DNA from: Halomonas socia
Lineage (GTDB): Bacteria > Pseudomonadota > Gammaproteobacteria > Pseudomonadales > Halomonadaceae
Assembly (NCBI RefSeq): GCF_010977575.1
Contig: NZ_CP048812.1
Location: 2,852,001 to 2,916,000 of the forward strand
DNA length: 64,000 nt
Direction of reading: 5' to 3'
Both the position numbers and the translations under genes were made by a program. The notes below the pieces were generated by a model. The model had not been told where the DNA came from. It saw only the letters and a program-made list of their open reading frames with translations, and did no database searches. This document shows, piece after piece, positions 15,827 through 28,320 of the stretch (its first letter is position 1; every line of letters starts with the position of its first letter).

Positions 15827-16672
15827 CTATACGTTGCCTCCTACAACTATCAGCATGGTTGCTGCTATTGAGAGTGTGATACCGATGATACGGTATGAAT
15901 TAACGACTTCGTTTCTTGCGATAGAGCCAAAGATTACTGGTACCAGTGGGTATAACGATACGATGATTATGCTGACGATTGCTAGCTGACCCTTTTGTGA
16001 TATTATGTATAGTGTTAATCCAATGGCGCTTATTCCTCCGGCAAAAATGGCATAAGTTGGATAATGGTATGATGAGGATGTAATCTTATTGTTGTGATAT
16101 GGCGATAGAAAAAAAGCGCCGCAGATCATGCAGGTTGCAATCCCAAAAAAAACTGCTGACTCGGGTATTCTACCCAAGAGGTAGAGCTGTAATGCAAACC
16201 CAGCACCGGCGGCTAATCCGTGAAGTAACCCGCTGCCCGCACCAGCCTGATAGCTTATTGAAGAAAGCGATTTCCCTCCTGCTGTTAACCAAATTCCTGG
16301 CAATGCAAATAGTAGTCCTATCCAGATCCAAAAATTGACACGCTCACCTGAAATCAATAATGATAACCCGAGTGCAATACACACCATCGATACTGCACTA
16401 ACGGGCACTACTGTGCTGAAAGGAGATGTCGATAGACCACGATAGAGAAAAAAGGCGCCTAGCGCTGAGCCTACGCCCGCCGCCGCACCCCAATATAGCG
16501 CTATCGCATCAAATGTAGATAAAAAAATAGCGCATATTAGTCCAACCAAACCACCTCCTAAATGTGTATAAAATGCTACACGAACAGGAGAGTAGTGCTC
16601 GGATATAATTCCATTGATGAAATGAGTAAGGCCGAGAAATAAGGTGGCTATAAAAGCAATTGCAATGCTCAT
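15827..16672 (-). CDS. EamA/DMT-superfamily transporter in an ectoine-like cluster
   Basis: 281 residues, about ten membrane helices arranged as two EamA-type repeats. It starts 5 bases after the stop of the EctC-like gene, so the two are co-transcribed. DMT proteins of this size commonly export amino acids or small metabolites. Here the likely cargo is the product of the two adjacent enzymes, which would make this a make-and-release (or uptake) module. Composition is strikingly AT-rich compared with both flanks, a sign of recent transfer. Confidence 0.85.
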   Translation of the reverse strand: MSIAIAFIATLFLGLTHFINGIISEHYSPVRVAFYTHLGGGLVGLICAIFLSTFDAIALYWGAAAGVGSALGAFFLYRGLSTSPFSTVVPVSAVSMVCIALGLSLLISGERVNFWIWIGLLFALPGIWLTAGGKSLSSISYQAGAGSGLLHGLAAGAGFALQLYLLGRIPESAVFFGIATCMICGAFFLSPYHNNKITSSSYHYPTYAIFAGGISAIGLTLYIISQKGQLAIVSIIIVSLYPLVPVIFGSIARNEVVNSYRIIGITLSIAATMLIVVGGNV

Positions 16673-16677
16673 TTATA

Positions 16678-17052
16678 TTATGCCTTGTATGAGCCATTTT
16701 CATCATGCATTTCGTCACCTCTACACGCAGGCATGAAAATACATATGCCACGCAAATCCGACTTTGCTTTTAATATGTGCCTTTCTCCTTTGCCAACGTA
16801 GTAAAAATACCCAGGCCCTAGCTCTTCACTCTGATGCTCTTGTGGGCTTGATATCTCTCCATATCCCTCCAGTATATACACAAACTCTTCATGGTGTTTG
16901 TAGCAAAGCTCTAATGTTGTGTCTTTATATAGGGTCGTATCGTGTATAGAAAATAAAGCATTGTGCTCACTCGTTAATATGCGTGCACTGGTAAATGAAC
17001 TGGTATTGACTTTATGCCTCGCTTGAGTCTGCTCAGATGGTAGTATTAGCAT
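16678..17052 (-). CDS. Ectoine synthase (EctC)-like cupin
   Basis: 124 residues, close to the usual EctC length (about 130). The cupin core YKHHEEFVYILEGYGEI and the ending FMPACRGDEMHDENGSY are plainly EctC-like. Recalling the residues reported for Paenibacillus lautus EctC (iron ligands Glu57, Tyr85, His93; Glu115, His117 in the active site), the equivalents here are Glu56, Tyr84, His92, Glu114 and His116, all present at a constant offset of one. Arg24 and Thr39 also fit; the Trp and Asn of that site appear replaced by Phe20 and His37. It should be a metal-dependent cyclase, but the substrate pocket is altered. ATG at 17052. Confidence 0.85.
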   Translation of the reverse strand: MLILPSEQTQARHKVNTSSFTSARILTSEHNALFSIHDTTLYKDTTLELCYKHHEEFVYILEGYGEISSPQEHQSEELGPGYFYYVGKGERHILKAKSDLRGICIFMPACRGDEMHDENGSYKA

Positions 17053-17134
17053 GGTTCTGCACCGTTATTAATTGGCCCGAGCCTGATCAGAAGTTCTGGA
17101 TGGTGAGATGAGGAAAATAAGTCTTCTTGGAATA

Positions 17135-17542
17135 TCATCTCTTTTTGATTTTGGTGTTAAATTTTTTAGATATTCCTAGCAGGGTCCTTTCGGCCGGCTG
17201 GTTTTTAGGATCTATCGTAGCTTCAATGAATCGAGTGCCATTGCTTACACATTTCTTTGTTAAGTAATATAGCATCCTCACACCAGTCCCCCTGTTTAGT
17301 ATTTTTGGACTCATTGCTTGCTGCCAAATTAAAAGAGTTGCAGGGTCTTCGGGTCTAATATATCCAATGATAAATCCGGCTAAGACGTGGTCTTTTTTCG
17401 CTATTAGCGATGTGCCTTTAAAGTCTCTGCACCATAAAAGATAAAAATACTCCGGATATCGGTCTAGTTGATCGGTAGACTTGGCTAGTTGGTATATTTC
17501 ATGTGCATCCTCAAGAGAAGGGTGCCTATACTGTAAGCTCAT
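17135..17542 (-). CDS. EctA-like diaminobutyrate-type N-acetyltransferase
   Basis: 135 residues from the ATG at 17542 (an upstream in-frame start adds a basic 21-residue stretch and is less likely). It follows the EctA pattern: YRHPSLEDAHEIYQLA, YFYLLWCRDF, LAGFIIGYIRPEDPATLLIWQ, GVRMLYYL and FIEATIDPKNQPAERTL (compare the T-V-T-P-S-N region of EctA). It is shorter than typical EctA (about 170-190). It would acetylate the gamma-amine of 2,4-diaminobutyrate or a related diamine. It is first in the operon with the EctC-like gene and the DMT transporter. No EctB aminotransferase is present in the window. Confidence 0.82.
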   Translation of the reverse strand: MSLQYRHPSLEDAHEIYQLAKSTDQLDRYPEYFYLLWCRDFKGTSLIAKKDHVLAGFIIGYIRPEDPATLLIWQQAMSPKILNRGTGVRMLYYLTKKCVSNGTRFIEATIDPKNQPAERTLLGISKKFNTKIKKR

Positions 17543-17610
17543 GATGTTTGTTCCACGCTGACGTTTCTTGTACGTTAGACTTTTCTTTAGTAATATGGAA
17601 ATCAATTTTT

Positions 17611-17626
17611 CTCATGTGAGCATGAG
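17611..17626. promoter_or_regulatory. Inverted repeat between the ectA-like operon and its LysR gene
   Basis: CTCATGTGAGCATGAG (6-bp perfect arms, 4-bp spacer) lies in the 92-bp divergent promoter region and overlaps the ribosome site of the LysR gene. It is a plausible LysR autoregulatory site, though the arms are short. Confidence 0.4.
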
Positions 17627-17634
17627 GTGACTTT

Positions 17635-18564
17635 ATGGCTAGGGGGACAGAGATATCATTAACGCAATTGCGTGCTTTTCTCTACATCATGGAGTGCCAG
17701 TCTTATACGAAGGCGGCGGAGAAGCTGGGAATGACTCAGCCCGCCGTGAGTCATTCTATCCAATCCTTGGAAAGAGTGGTTGGAGGGGCGCTGATTGTAA
17801 AAAAAGCGAACTCAATTGGAGTTACAGCTTTAGGTGAGTTGGTCCTAAACAGTGCCAAGAATATACTAGATGAGGTTGGGGTTTTAAATAGGCAGATTGC
17901 TCGTTATGAAGGTGTGGCCGAGAAAGCTATCAAGATCGGTGCTATACCAAGTGCGATACATGGAAACCTTAATGTTGCTATAGAACTCTTTACTCAGCAG
18001 TACCCAGATTCAATAAGTTTGGTGCTAGAAGGGGTTGAAGAGGAAGTAAAGGAGTGGGTTGAGAGTGGTATAGTAGATGTTGGTGTGACCACCGATGTGA
18101 GCCAGCTCAATCCTGCTTATTGGAGGCAGCATTTTTTTTGGAAGCCCCTTTATAAAGATGAAGTTCTGGCTATTTTGCCTAAACATCACAGTTTGGCTAT
18201 AGAGGAAAGCCTAACGGTTGAAAAATTATCGGAGTATCCTTTGGTAATGTCATCTGGTGGCTGTGAAGCACTTATATATCAAATTTTTTCTAGCTCACTA
18301 GAGGAGATTGATACATTCCAGGTTGATTTTTGGGTGCGTGATACTTCAACATTACTTCAAATGGTATCTGGCGATGTAGGCATAAGTCTTGTCCCTGAGT
18401 CAGCTATTAAAAGTCACACGACATATGATGTTTTGAGTAAACATCTGTCGCCGCGTATTGAGCGAAACGTTATCGCGTTCTGGCCCAGAAAGTCACCATT
18501 GTGCGAAATAAGTGAAAAATTTATAGATCAGGTTAGGGCACTAAACACTCCTGTACTTGACTGA
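17635..18564 (+). CDS. LysR-family regulator of the ectoine-like cluster
   Basis: 309 residues. N-terminal winged HTH: LTQLRAFLYIMECQSYTKAAEKLGMTQPAVSHSI; the rest is a two-lobed substrate-binding domain. It is divergent from the EctA-like gene with 92 bp between starts, the standard layout for a LysR protein controlling its neighbour. It is AT-rich like the operon, so it likely arrived with it. The effector would be expected to be the pathway substrate or product. Confidence 0.88.
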   Translation: MARGTEISLTQLRAFLYIMECQSYTKAAEKLGMTQPAVSHSIQSLERVVGGALIVKKANSIGVTALGELVLNSAKNILDEVGVLNRQIARYEGVAEKAIKIGAIPSAIHGNLNVAIELFTQQYPDSISLVLEGVEEEVKEWVESGIVDVGVTTDVSQLNPAYWRQHFFWKPLYKDEVLAILPKHHSLAIEESLTVEKLSEYPLVMSSGGCEALIYQIFSSSLEEIDTFQVDFWVRDTSTLLQMVSGDVGISLVPESAIKSHTTYDVLSKHLSPRIERNVIAFWPRKSPLCEISEKFIDQVRALNTPVLD

Positions 18565-18710
18565 TATGTTGGATAAAGGAGAGTTCATCTCCCAGTAGTA
18601 AATAGAGCCGCCTGAATCAATCTGAGTGTACAGTGACCGTTAACTGGTGGACTCGGTATGTATGTTGTACAGCGATGCACCGCCAGCACAATCAGTCTCT
18701 GAGCTGTGTG

Positions 18711-19538
18711 TCACTCCCGGCCCAGAAAGGCGACGGTCTTTCGAATCACCGCCGCGTCCCCGAGCAGGCGATTGTGTCCGCCGTCATCCAGCCATATCGA
18801 TGCTGTGTTGCCTGCCGTGGCATTGGCCCTGGCGTCAGCAAAAGGCACCACTGAATCGTTCTTGGCGTGGATCAACAGCACGTCCAGATCCAGCTCCCGA
18901 AGGCTGAGGTCCACTCGATAATTCTCCAGCGGTTCATCCAGTGCCGCAGAGATGTTCTCTTCCATCCTCGTTAGTGCCCGCCGCGACAATCCCTGACGAC
19001 GCCCCTGGGCTAGCGCATAGGCCCGGGCCCCACTGGGCGCGCCGACCAAGACCGCCTTGCCCGTTTGCAGGCCGTAATGCCGAGCGGCGAGCACCGTCAT
19101 TGCTCCGCCGACCGAATGAGCGACCACGCCATGCAGCGGGCCGACCGACTCGGCAACCGCGGTGATGGCCCGCGCCATCAGCGGGAGAGGGGCTTGCTCG
19201 CCGGTGGCGGCGCCGTGTGCCGGAAGATCGAAGGCCACCACCGAGTAGCCGGCATCCAGCAGCGGTTGGACGAAGCCACCCAGTGCGTCGTGGTCCTGCT
19301 CCCAACCGTGTACCAGCAGCACAGGAGGGCCGGTTCCGGCGCGCCACACAGGCACTCGGATATCATCGATATCCTTCAGGGCGAGCGAGCCCCCTTCGAA
19401 GGCGCTGGCCCAGCGGTGGTGGCGGATGTCGCGGCGTGGGCGCATGAAGGCGCGTGCAGCAACGGCCCCGAAGTAGCCAGGAAATAGAGAGGAGAGGCTG
19501 CGCACGATCAGCAGGCGAAGACGACGTTGCATGGACAT
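18711..19538 (-). CDS. Alpha/beta hydrolase
   Basis: 275 residues. Oxyanion region VLLVHGWEQDH, nucleophile elbow VVAHSVGGAM (Ser in HSVGG), acid in LLIHAKNDSVVP and His in DDGGHNRLL complete the catalytic triad. Basic N-terminus without a clear signal peptide. Probably an esterase; substrate unknown. ATG preceded by GAGGTGATCC. A possible tiny membrane-protein gene lies just upstream. Confidence 0.83.
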   Translation of the reverse strand: MSMQRRLRLLIVRSLSSLFPGYFGAVAARAFMRPRRDIRHHRWASAFEGGSLALKDIDDIRVPVWRAGTGPPVLLVHGWEQDHDALGGFVQPLLDAGYSVVAFDLPAHGAATGEQAPLPLMARAITAVAESVGPLHGVVAHSVGGAMTVLAARHYGLQTGKAVLVGAPSGARAYALAQGRRQGLSRRALTRMEENISAALDEPLENYRVDLSLRELDLDVLLIHAKNDSVVPFADARANATAGNTASIWLDDGGHNRLLGDAAVIRKTVAFLGRE

Positions 19539-19551
19539 GGATCACCTCGCG

Positions 19552-19689
19552 TCAGATGCGGTGCGGCTCCCCTACGGGCCGATGGAAGACTCCCTGGAAG
19601 CCCAGGGCAACGAGCAGGACCAACCAGAGACCCACGACCACGCCACACCCAAGCAGGAAGCCATGTGAGAGAGGGCTGATGTTGTGCAC
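19552..19689 (-). CDS. Possible 45-residue single-helix membrane protein
   Basis: GTG-initiated frame with a strongly hydrophobic centre (GFLLGCGVVVGLWLVLLVALGF) and a short basic tail ending just before the alpha/beta hydrolase ribosome site. No clear Shine-Dalgarno and no recognised family; an overlapping ATG frame also exists. This is a tentative call based on hydrophobicity and position. Confidence 0.3.
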   Translation of the reverse strand: MHNISPLSHGFLLGCGVVVGLWLVLLVALGFQGVFHRPVGEPHRI

Positions 19690-19741
19690 TCATTTATGTC
19701 GTCTCCACATGTGTAACTACACGTATTTGAGTAAAAAAATA

Positions 19742-20188
19742 TCACCCGCTACGCACCAGCTTTTCAAGCGTGCTCTGAGTCGACTGCCACTCTTCGTCTC
19801 CGAGTTTCTGGTGCACTGCCTGCTGGGCCTTTTCCCAATAGGGATAGGCCACTGCCAACCGCTGGCGGCCCGCCTGGGTCAGTCGGGTGGCCTTGGCGCG
19901 GCGCCCCCCTTCGGGCCCCCTCTCGATCAGCCCCTCTTTTTCGAGGAGCTGGAGGTTGCGCACCAGGGTGGTACGCTCCATCGCCAACCACTCCGCCAGT
20001 AACGAGATGGAGTCGGGCGCCCCCTTGCCGATCGCGACAAGCAGGGTGAACTGGGTAATTCTCAACCCAGAAGGCCTCAGTGCGTCGTCGAAGACGCGGG
20101 TGATGGTGCGTGCCACCATCCTGGCGCGGCGGCAGATACACTCACCGGCCACCTGATCCAGTATTTGATTCGAGATGTCATCGCTCAT
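19742..20188 (-). CDS. MarR-family transcriptional regulator
   Basis: 148 residues from the inner ATG at 20188; the frame extends five codons further through the operator-like palindrome. Winged-helix region: LRITQFTLLVAIG, LAEWLAMERTTLVRNLQLLEKEGLIER, ATRLTQAGRQRL. It carries several Cys near the N-terminus (GECICRR), which could sense oxidants. The adjacent gene on the same strand is the alpha/beta hydrolase about 200 bp downstream. Confidence 0.85.
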   Translation of the reverse strand: MSDDISNQILDQVAGECICRRARMVARTITRVFDDALRPSGLRITQFTLLVAIGKGAPDSISLLAEWLAMERTTLVRNLQLLEKEGLIERGPEGGRRAKATRLTQAGRQRLAVAYPYWEKAQQAVHQKLGDEEWQSTQSTLEKLVRSG

Positions 20189-20191
20189 GGT

Positions 20192-20203
20192 GTGTATATA
20201 CAC
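20192..20203. promoter_or_regulatory. Palindrome at the marR promoter
   Basis: Perfect palindrome GTGTATATACAC, 4 bases ahead of the preferred ATG and beside a TATAGT element on the minus strand. Position and symmetry fit an autoregulatory MarR operator. Confidence 0.5.
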
Positions 20204-20245
20204 TATAGAGATTGACTCTGTTCACCCACATGCCGCCGTAACAAA

Positions 20246-20278
20246 CACAAGGGGCAGCCTACATGGCTGCCCCTTGTG
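20246..20278 (-). terminator. Rho-independent terminator of the cytochrome operon
   Basis: Perfect 14-bp stem CACAAGGGGCAGCC with a 5-base loop, followed on the minus strand by TTTG. It lies 26 bp after the stop of the minus-strand cytochrome c gene. Confidence 0.8.
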
Positions 20279-20304
20279 GTTATTGCCTCCTGGTGGGTGG
20301 CCGC

Positions 20305-20943
20305 CTACTCCTCGGCGTGCAGGTAAGTGAGGTAGTGGGCCATGGCTTCGATGTCTTCATCGGGGACGCCGCGCATCACATCGATCATGGTGGTGTCGGG
20401 GCCGCCGCGGGTGCGGTCGCGGTAGGCGATCATGGCCGCCACGAGGTAGTCCTCGCGTTGGCCGGCCAGGCGCGGCATCTGCTCGCGGCCGCGGTAGTCG
20501 GACTGGTGGCAGCTGGCGCAGCGCTGCTGCGCGGCGAGTTCCTGGCCGAGTGCCTTGAGCTCGGGGTCGGGGTCACCTTCGGGTGTGGCCACCGGCTGCT
20601 CGTGATAGTAGGCCGCCAGGGCCTGTATCTCGCCATCCGGCAGGCCGCGGGCCTGGGGCGTCATCACCTCGTTCTGCCGCAGCCGTTCGCGGAAGTAGAT
20701 CATCTGGTTGACGATGGTCAGCTCGGGCTGGCCGGCAAGTGAGGGCGTGCCGGCCTGCTGGGAGTTGCCGTCGCTACCGTGGCAGGCGCCACACACCTGC
20801 ACCTGCTCCTCGAAGGGCAGGCCCACCGCCGGGGCATCCTCGGCGGCGGGCAGGGCGAGGCTCAATCCCAGGGCGGCAGCGCCGCCCCAGGCCACAAGAG
20901 CGCGCCGCCAGGGCGCGCGGGTGGTTAGCCGCATCGGCCTCAC
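20305..20943 (-). CDS. Diheme cytochrome c (c4-like)
   Basis: 212 residues. An N-terminal signal segment (ALVAWGGAAALGLSLALPAA) exports it to the periplasm. There are two heme sites, CGACH near residue 50 and CASCH near residue 140, each in a class I cytochrome domain (GTPSLAGQ, MPRLAGQ). Its start overlaps the 3' end of the upstream PQQ-type dehydrogenase by 4 bases, so it is very likely that enzyme's electron acceptor. Confidence 0.88.
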   Translation of the reverse strand: MRPMRLTTRAPWRRALVAWGGAAALGLSLALPAAEDAPAVGLPFEEQVQVCGACHGSDGNSQQAGTPSLAGQPELTIVNQMIYFRERLRQNEVMTPQARGLPDGEIQALAAYYHEQPVATPEGDPDPELKALGQELAAQQRCASCHQSDYRGREQMPRLAGQREDYLVAAMIAYRDRTRGGPDTTMIDVMRGVPDEDIEAMAHYLTYLHAEE

Positions 20944-22205
20944 TCCTCCACGTAGTCAGGCGTTTCGTAGCTGATGCGGTAGATGGCGCCATTCTGCTCG
21001 TCGGCCACCAGCAGCGCGCCGTCGGGCATCTGCAGCACGTCCACCGGGCGGCCGGAGAAGTCGTTCTCGCGCGGGTCGAGCAGGCCGACCAGGAACGGCG
21101 ACATGCCGGCAAGCTCGCCGTCCTCGGATATCATCGCCACCTGAATGTCATAGCCCACGCTCAGGGTGCGGTTCCAGGAGCCGCGGCGGGCGATGAACAT
21201 GGCGTTCTGGTACTCCTCGGGGAACATCTCGCCGGTATAGAAGCGCATGCCCAGCGGCGCGCTGTGCGGATCCATCACCGCGGCGGGCAGGGTGTAGCCG
21301 TTGCAGGCGTCGGCTTCGCCGAGTTCGGGGTCGACCTGGCCGATGCCGTGGCAGAACGGGAAGCCGAAGTGCTCGCCGCTCTCGCTGAGACGGTTGAGCT
21401 CGTCGTTGGGGCTGTGCTCGCCGATCCAGTCCTGGTTGTTGTCGGTGAACCACAGTTCGCCGGTCTCGGGGTGGAAGTCGAAGCCGACGCTGTTGCGCAC
21501 GCCGCGGGCTTCCACGCGCGTATCGGAGCCGTCGGGCTCGAAGCTGTGGATGGTGGCGTGGGTGTCTTCGTCGACCTCGCAGCCGTTGCAGGGTGCGCCC
21601 ACCGGCACGTAGAGCCGGCCGTCGGGGCCGAAGGCGAGGAATTTCCAGCCGTGGTGCTCGTCGTCGGGCAGGCCGAAGGCCTCGGTCAGCTCCTCGGGCT
21701 CGGGGATATCGCCGCCGTTGGCGAGGTGCGACTCGATATCGTCGTAGCGCAGGATGCGGTTGATGGCCGCCACGTAGAGGCTGCCGTCCTTGAAGGCCAC
21801 GCCGTTGGGCTGGGTGAGGCCCTCGGCGACGATCACGTGCTCGCGCTTCTCGCCGTCGTCGTTGTCGAGCACCGCATAGACGCGACCGATGCCGCGGGTG
21901 CCGATGAACAGGGTGCCGTCGTCGCCGCGCGCCATCATCCGCGCGCCGGGCATGCCGTGAGCCCAGATCTCGGCGCTGAAGCCGTCGGGCAGGCGGATAT
22001 GGTCGAGGGGGATGTCCTCCTCGGCGGTCACGGTCATTGGGGTGGCGTGGGGCGCCAGGGGCGAGTCGGCCAGCTCGGACGAACGGCCCTGGGCCCAGGC
22101 GGGCTCATGTTCATCGGCCATCGCCGTGGCGGCAAGGCCCAGCGTCAGGCCGGTACCCAGGGCGAGGGAGATCGCAGTGGTGAGGTGTTGCTTGAGCATT
22201 GGCAT
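20940..22205 (-). CDS. PQQ-dependent aldose/sorbosone dehydrogenase-type beta-propeller
   Basis: 421 residues with a signal peptide (LGTGLTLGLAATAMA). Propeller repeats and conserved pieces of the soluble glucose/sorbosone dehydrogenase family are visible: IRLPDGFSAEIWA, GARMMARGDDGTLFIGTRG, LTQPNGVAFKDGSLY, GVRNSVGFDFHPETGELWFTDN, and SWNRTLSVGYDI. It would oxidise a sugar or aldehyde in the periplasm and pass electrons to the overlapping diheme cytochrome c. The PQQ requirement is inferred from family membership. Confidence 0.85.
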   Translation of the reverse strand: MPMLKQHLTTAISLALGTGLTLGLAATAMADEHEPAWAQGRSSELADSPLAPHATPMTVTAEEDIPLDHIRLPDGFSAEIWAHGMPGARMMARGDDGTLFIGTRGIGRVYAVLDNDDGEKREHVIVAEGLTQPNGVAFKDGSLYVAAINRILRYDDIESHLANGGDIPEPEELTEAFGLPDDEHHGWKFLAFGPDGRLYVPVGAPCNGCEVDEDTHATIHSFEPDGSDTRVEARGVRNSVGFDFHPETGELWFTDNNQDWIGEHSPNDELNRLSESGEHFGFPFCHGIGQVDPELGEADACNGYTLPAAVMDPHSAPLGMRFYTGEMFPEEYQNAMFIARRGSWNRTLSVGYDIQVAMISEDGELAGMSPFLVGLLDPRENDFSGRPVDVLQMPDGALLVADEQNGAIYRISYETPDYVEE

Positions 22206-22292
22206 GGTTGGCGTGTCCTTTAACTTCTGGTTATTGTCGAGTAGCCAACCTCAAGTGTAGCCAGATGCTGGAGGATACCTCATAGGCAAAGG

Positions 22293-22493
22293 CTATCTGC
22301 CCGATAGCCACATGATCAGCGAGAGCACCACGCTGACCAGGATCATGGTGGTGATGGGAAAGAAGAACGAGAAGCCCTCCTGGCGCACGGCGATGTCGCC
22401 CGGCAGCTGGCCGAAGGGCAGCTTGGAGAGCCACGGCCAGAGGATACCGATGGCGACGATGACCAGGCCGATGAGGATCAGGGTGCGCGACAT
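22293..22493 (-). CDS. DUF2905-family membrane protein
   Basis: 66 residues, two membrane helices (LILIGLVIVAIGILWPWL and PITTMILVSVVLSLIMWL) separated by the family's conserved FGQLPGDI loop. Function unknown. ATG at 22493, about 100 bp beyond the stop of ydiJ, with the ydiJ terminator between them. Confidence 0.88.
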   Translation of the reverse strand: MSRTLILIGLVIVAIGILWPWLSKLPFGQLPGDIAVRQEGFSFFFPITTMILVSVVLSLIMWLSGR

Positions 22494-22536
22494 GCGGCCT
22501 CCTGGGTGTTGCTGGGGCGTTGAGGCTTCGACTGCA

Positions 22537-22567
22537 AGCGGCCCGCGGGGAGTTCCCGCGGGCCGCT
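22537..22567 (-). terminator. Terminator after ydiJ
   Basis: 13-bp GC-rich stem AGCGGCCCGCGGG with a 5-base loop, just after the stop of the 3.2-kb minus-strand gene. There is no strong T run, so efficiency is uncertain. Confidence 0.6.
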
Positions 22568-22589
22568 GGGTTGGGGCGGTAATTGGCGC

Positions 22590-27267
<4,678 letters not shown>

Positions 27268-27268
27268 G

Positions 27269-27331
27269 CTACGGGCTACGGGCTACGGGCTACGGGCTAC
27301 GGGCTACAGGCTACGGGCTACAGGCTACGGG
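27269..27331. repeat. 7-bp tandem repeat, nine copies
   Basis: CTACGGG repeated nine times, with two copies changed to CTACAGG, directly after the serS stop. It is followed by a degenerate direct repeat (gtggctcgcag twice). It lies between convergent serS and the SIMPL-domain gene. Copy number is probably strain-variable. Confidence 0.9.
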
Positions 27332-27370
27332 CTTTTCGCCCGTGGCTCGCAGCTCGTGGCTCGCAGTTTA

Positions 27371-28147
27371 CTACTCAATTTCCCAGCTAACGCTGACCTC
27401 GGCGTCGATGTCGATGGTGCCGGGGCGGTACTCGGCGCCGGCGCCCTGGCTCTCCATGGCGTCGGCGCGCATCGCCATGGTGCGCGGCATGAACACCGGC
27501 GACTGCACCTCACTCACGCTGGTCACGTTGCCCAGGCTCACCTCCAGGGTGTCGGCCATCAGCTGCGCCTTGTGGCGAGCCTTCTCCAGCGCCTGGGTGA
27601 GGGCGCGGTCGGTGGCGGCGTCGCGGTCGTGGAGGTCGTACTGCACGCCGTCCAGCGCATTTACTCCGGCCTCGGTGAGGGCATCGAGGATCACCGGCAA
27701 CTGCTCGAGATCGTCGATGGTCAGGGTGATCGGCCGCTCGAGCTGGGTGCGCACCAGGGTCTCGCGCTCGCCGTCCTGCTGGCGCGGCGCATTGACGTGG
27801 TCGGGGCGCACGTTGAGCGAGCCGGCGCTGATGGCGTCGCGCTCCAGACCGGCCTCTTCCAGGGTGCGGATCAGCTCGCCGGTGCGCTCCTCGAGGCGTT
27901 CACGGGCCTCGCGCAGGGCGTCGGGGTCGCTCTGCTGGTCGTCACCGGCGGCCACCGCCGGGGTGCGCTCCCATAGCCGGGCACTGAGGCTGGCCTTGTC
28001 GGGGGTAACCTCGACGCTGGACTGGGCCTGAACGCTGAGGCGTGACTCCTGGGGGCGGGGCATGTCGGCCAGCGCCAGCGGGGCGCTGAGGCTGGCGGCG
28101 AGCAGCAGTGCCAGCGGCAGATGCAGGCGAGAACGAGTGAGTGTCAT
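27371..28147 (-). CDS. SIMPL-domain (DUF541) periplasmic protein
   Basis: 258 residues from ATG 28147, preceded by GGAGGCCACACC. Signal peptide LPLALLLAASLSAPLALA. The mature part follows the SIMPL/Oxidative-stress-defence layout: RLSVQAQSSVEVTPDKASLSA, then the conserved ARHKAQLMADTLEVSLGNVTSVSE and the C-terminal DIDAEVSVSWEIE. The family is periplasmic, and its best known member (YggE) reduces oxidative stress; the precise role here is unknown. Confidence 0.85.
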   Translation of the reverse strand: MTLTRSRLHLPLALLLAASLSAPLALADMPRPQESRLSVQAQSSVEVTPDKASLSARLWERTPAVAAGDDQQSDPDALREARERLEERTGELIRTLEEAGLERDAISAGSLNVRPDHVNAPRQQDGERETLVRTQLERPITLTIDDLEQLPVILDALTEAGVNALDGVQYDLHDRDAATDRALTQALEKARHKAQLMADTLEVSLGNVTSVSEVQSPVFMPRTMAMRADAMESQGAGAEYRPGTIDIDAEVSVSWEIE

Positions 28148-28320
28148 GGTGTGGCCTCCTTGCAGGTAGTGGACGAGGCTTCGAGCGCGCCGCGCGCCGT
28201 CGGTTCCCGGGCAGCAAGAGCGTGCACCGAGTTTCCCCAATCGCGGCGCCACCGAGGCGGATTTGTCTCGGCAGGCAACTGCGGCCATCATGAAGGGCAA
28301 TCATCTCGCCAGGAAGGCCC

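Noticed and set aside
20739..22223. 494-codon open frame on the + strand opposite the cytochrome and PQQ-type genes
   Set aside because: It is an antisense shadow of GC-rich genes; its composition (runs of Ala, Val, Gly, His) matches no family, and the minus-strand genes are clear.
27269..27331. CRISPR-like array
   Set aside because: The unit is 7 bp with no spacers, so it is a simple tandem repeat.
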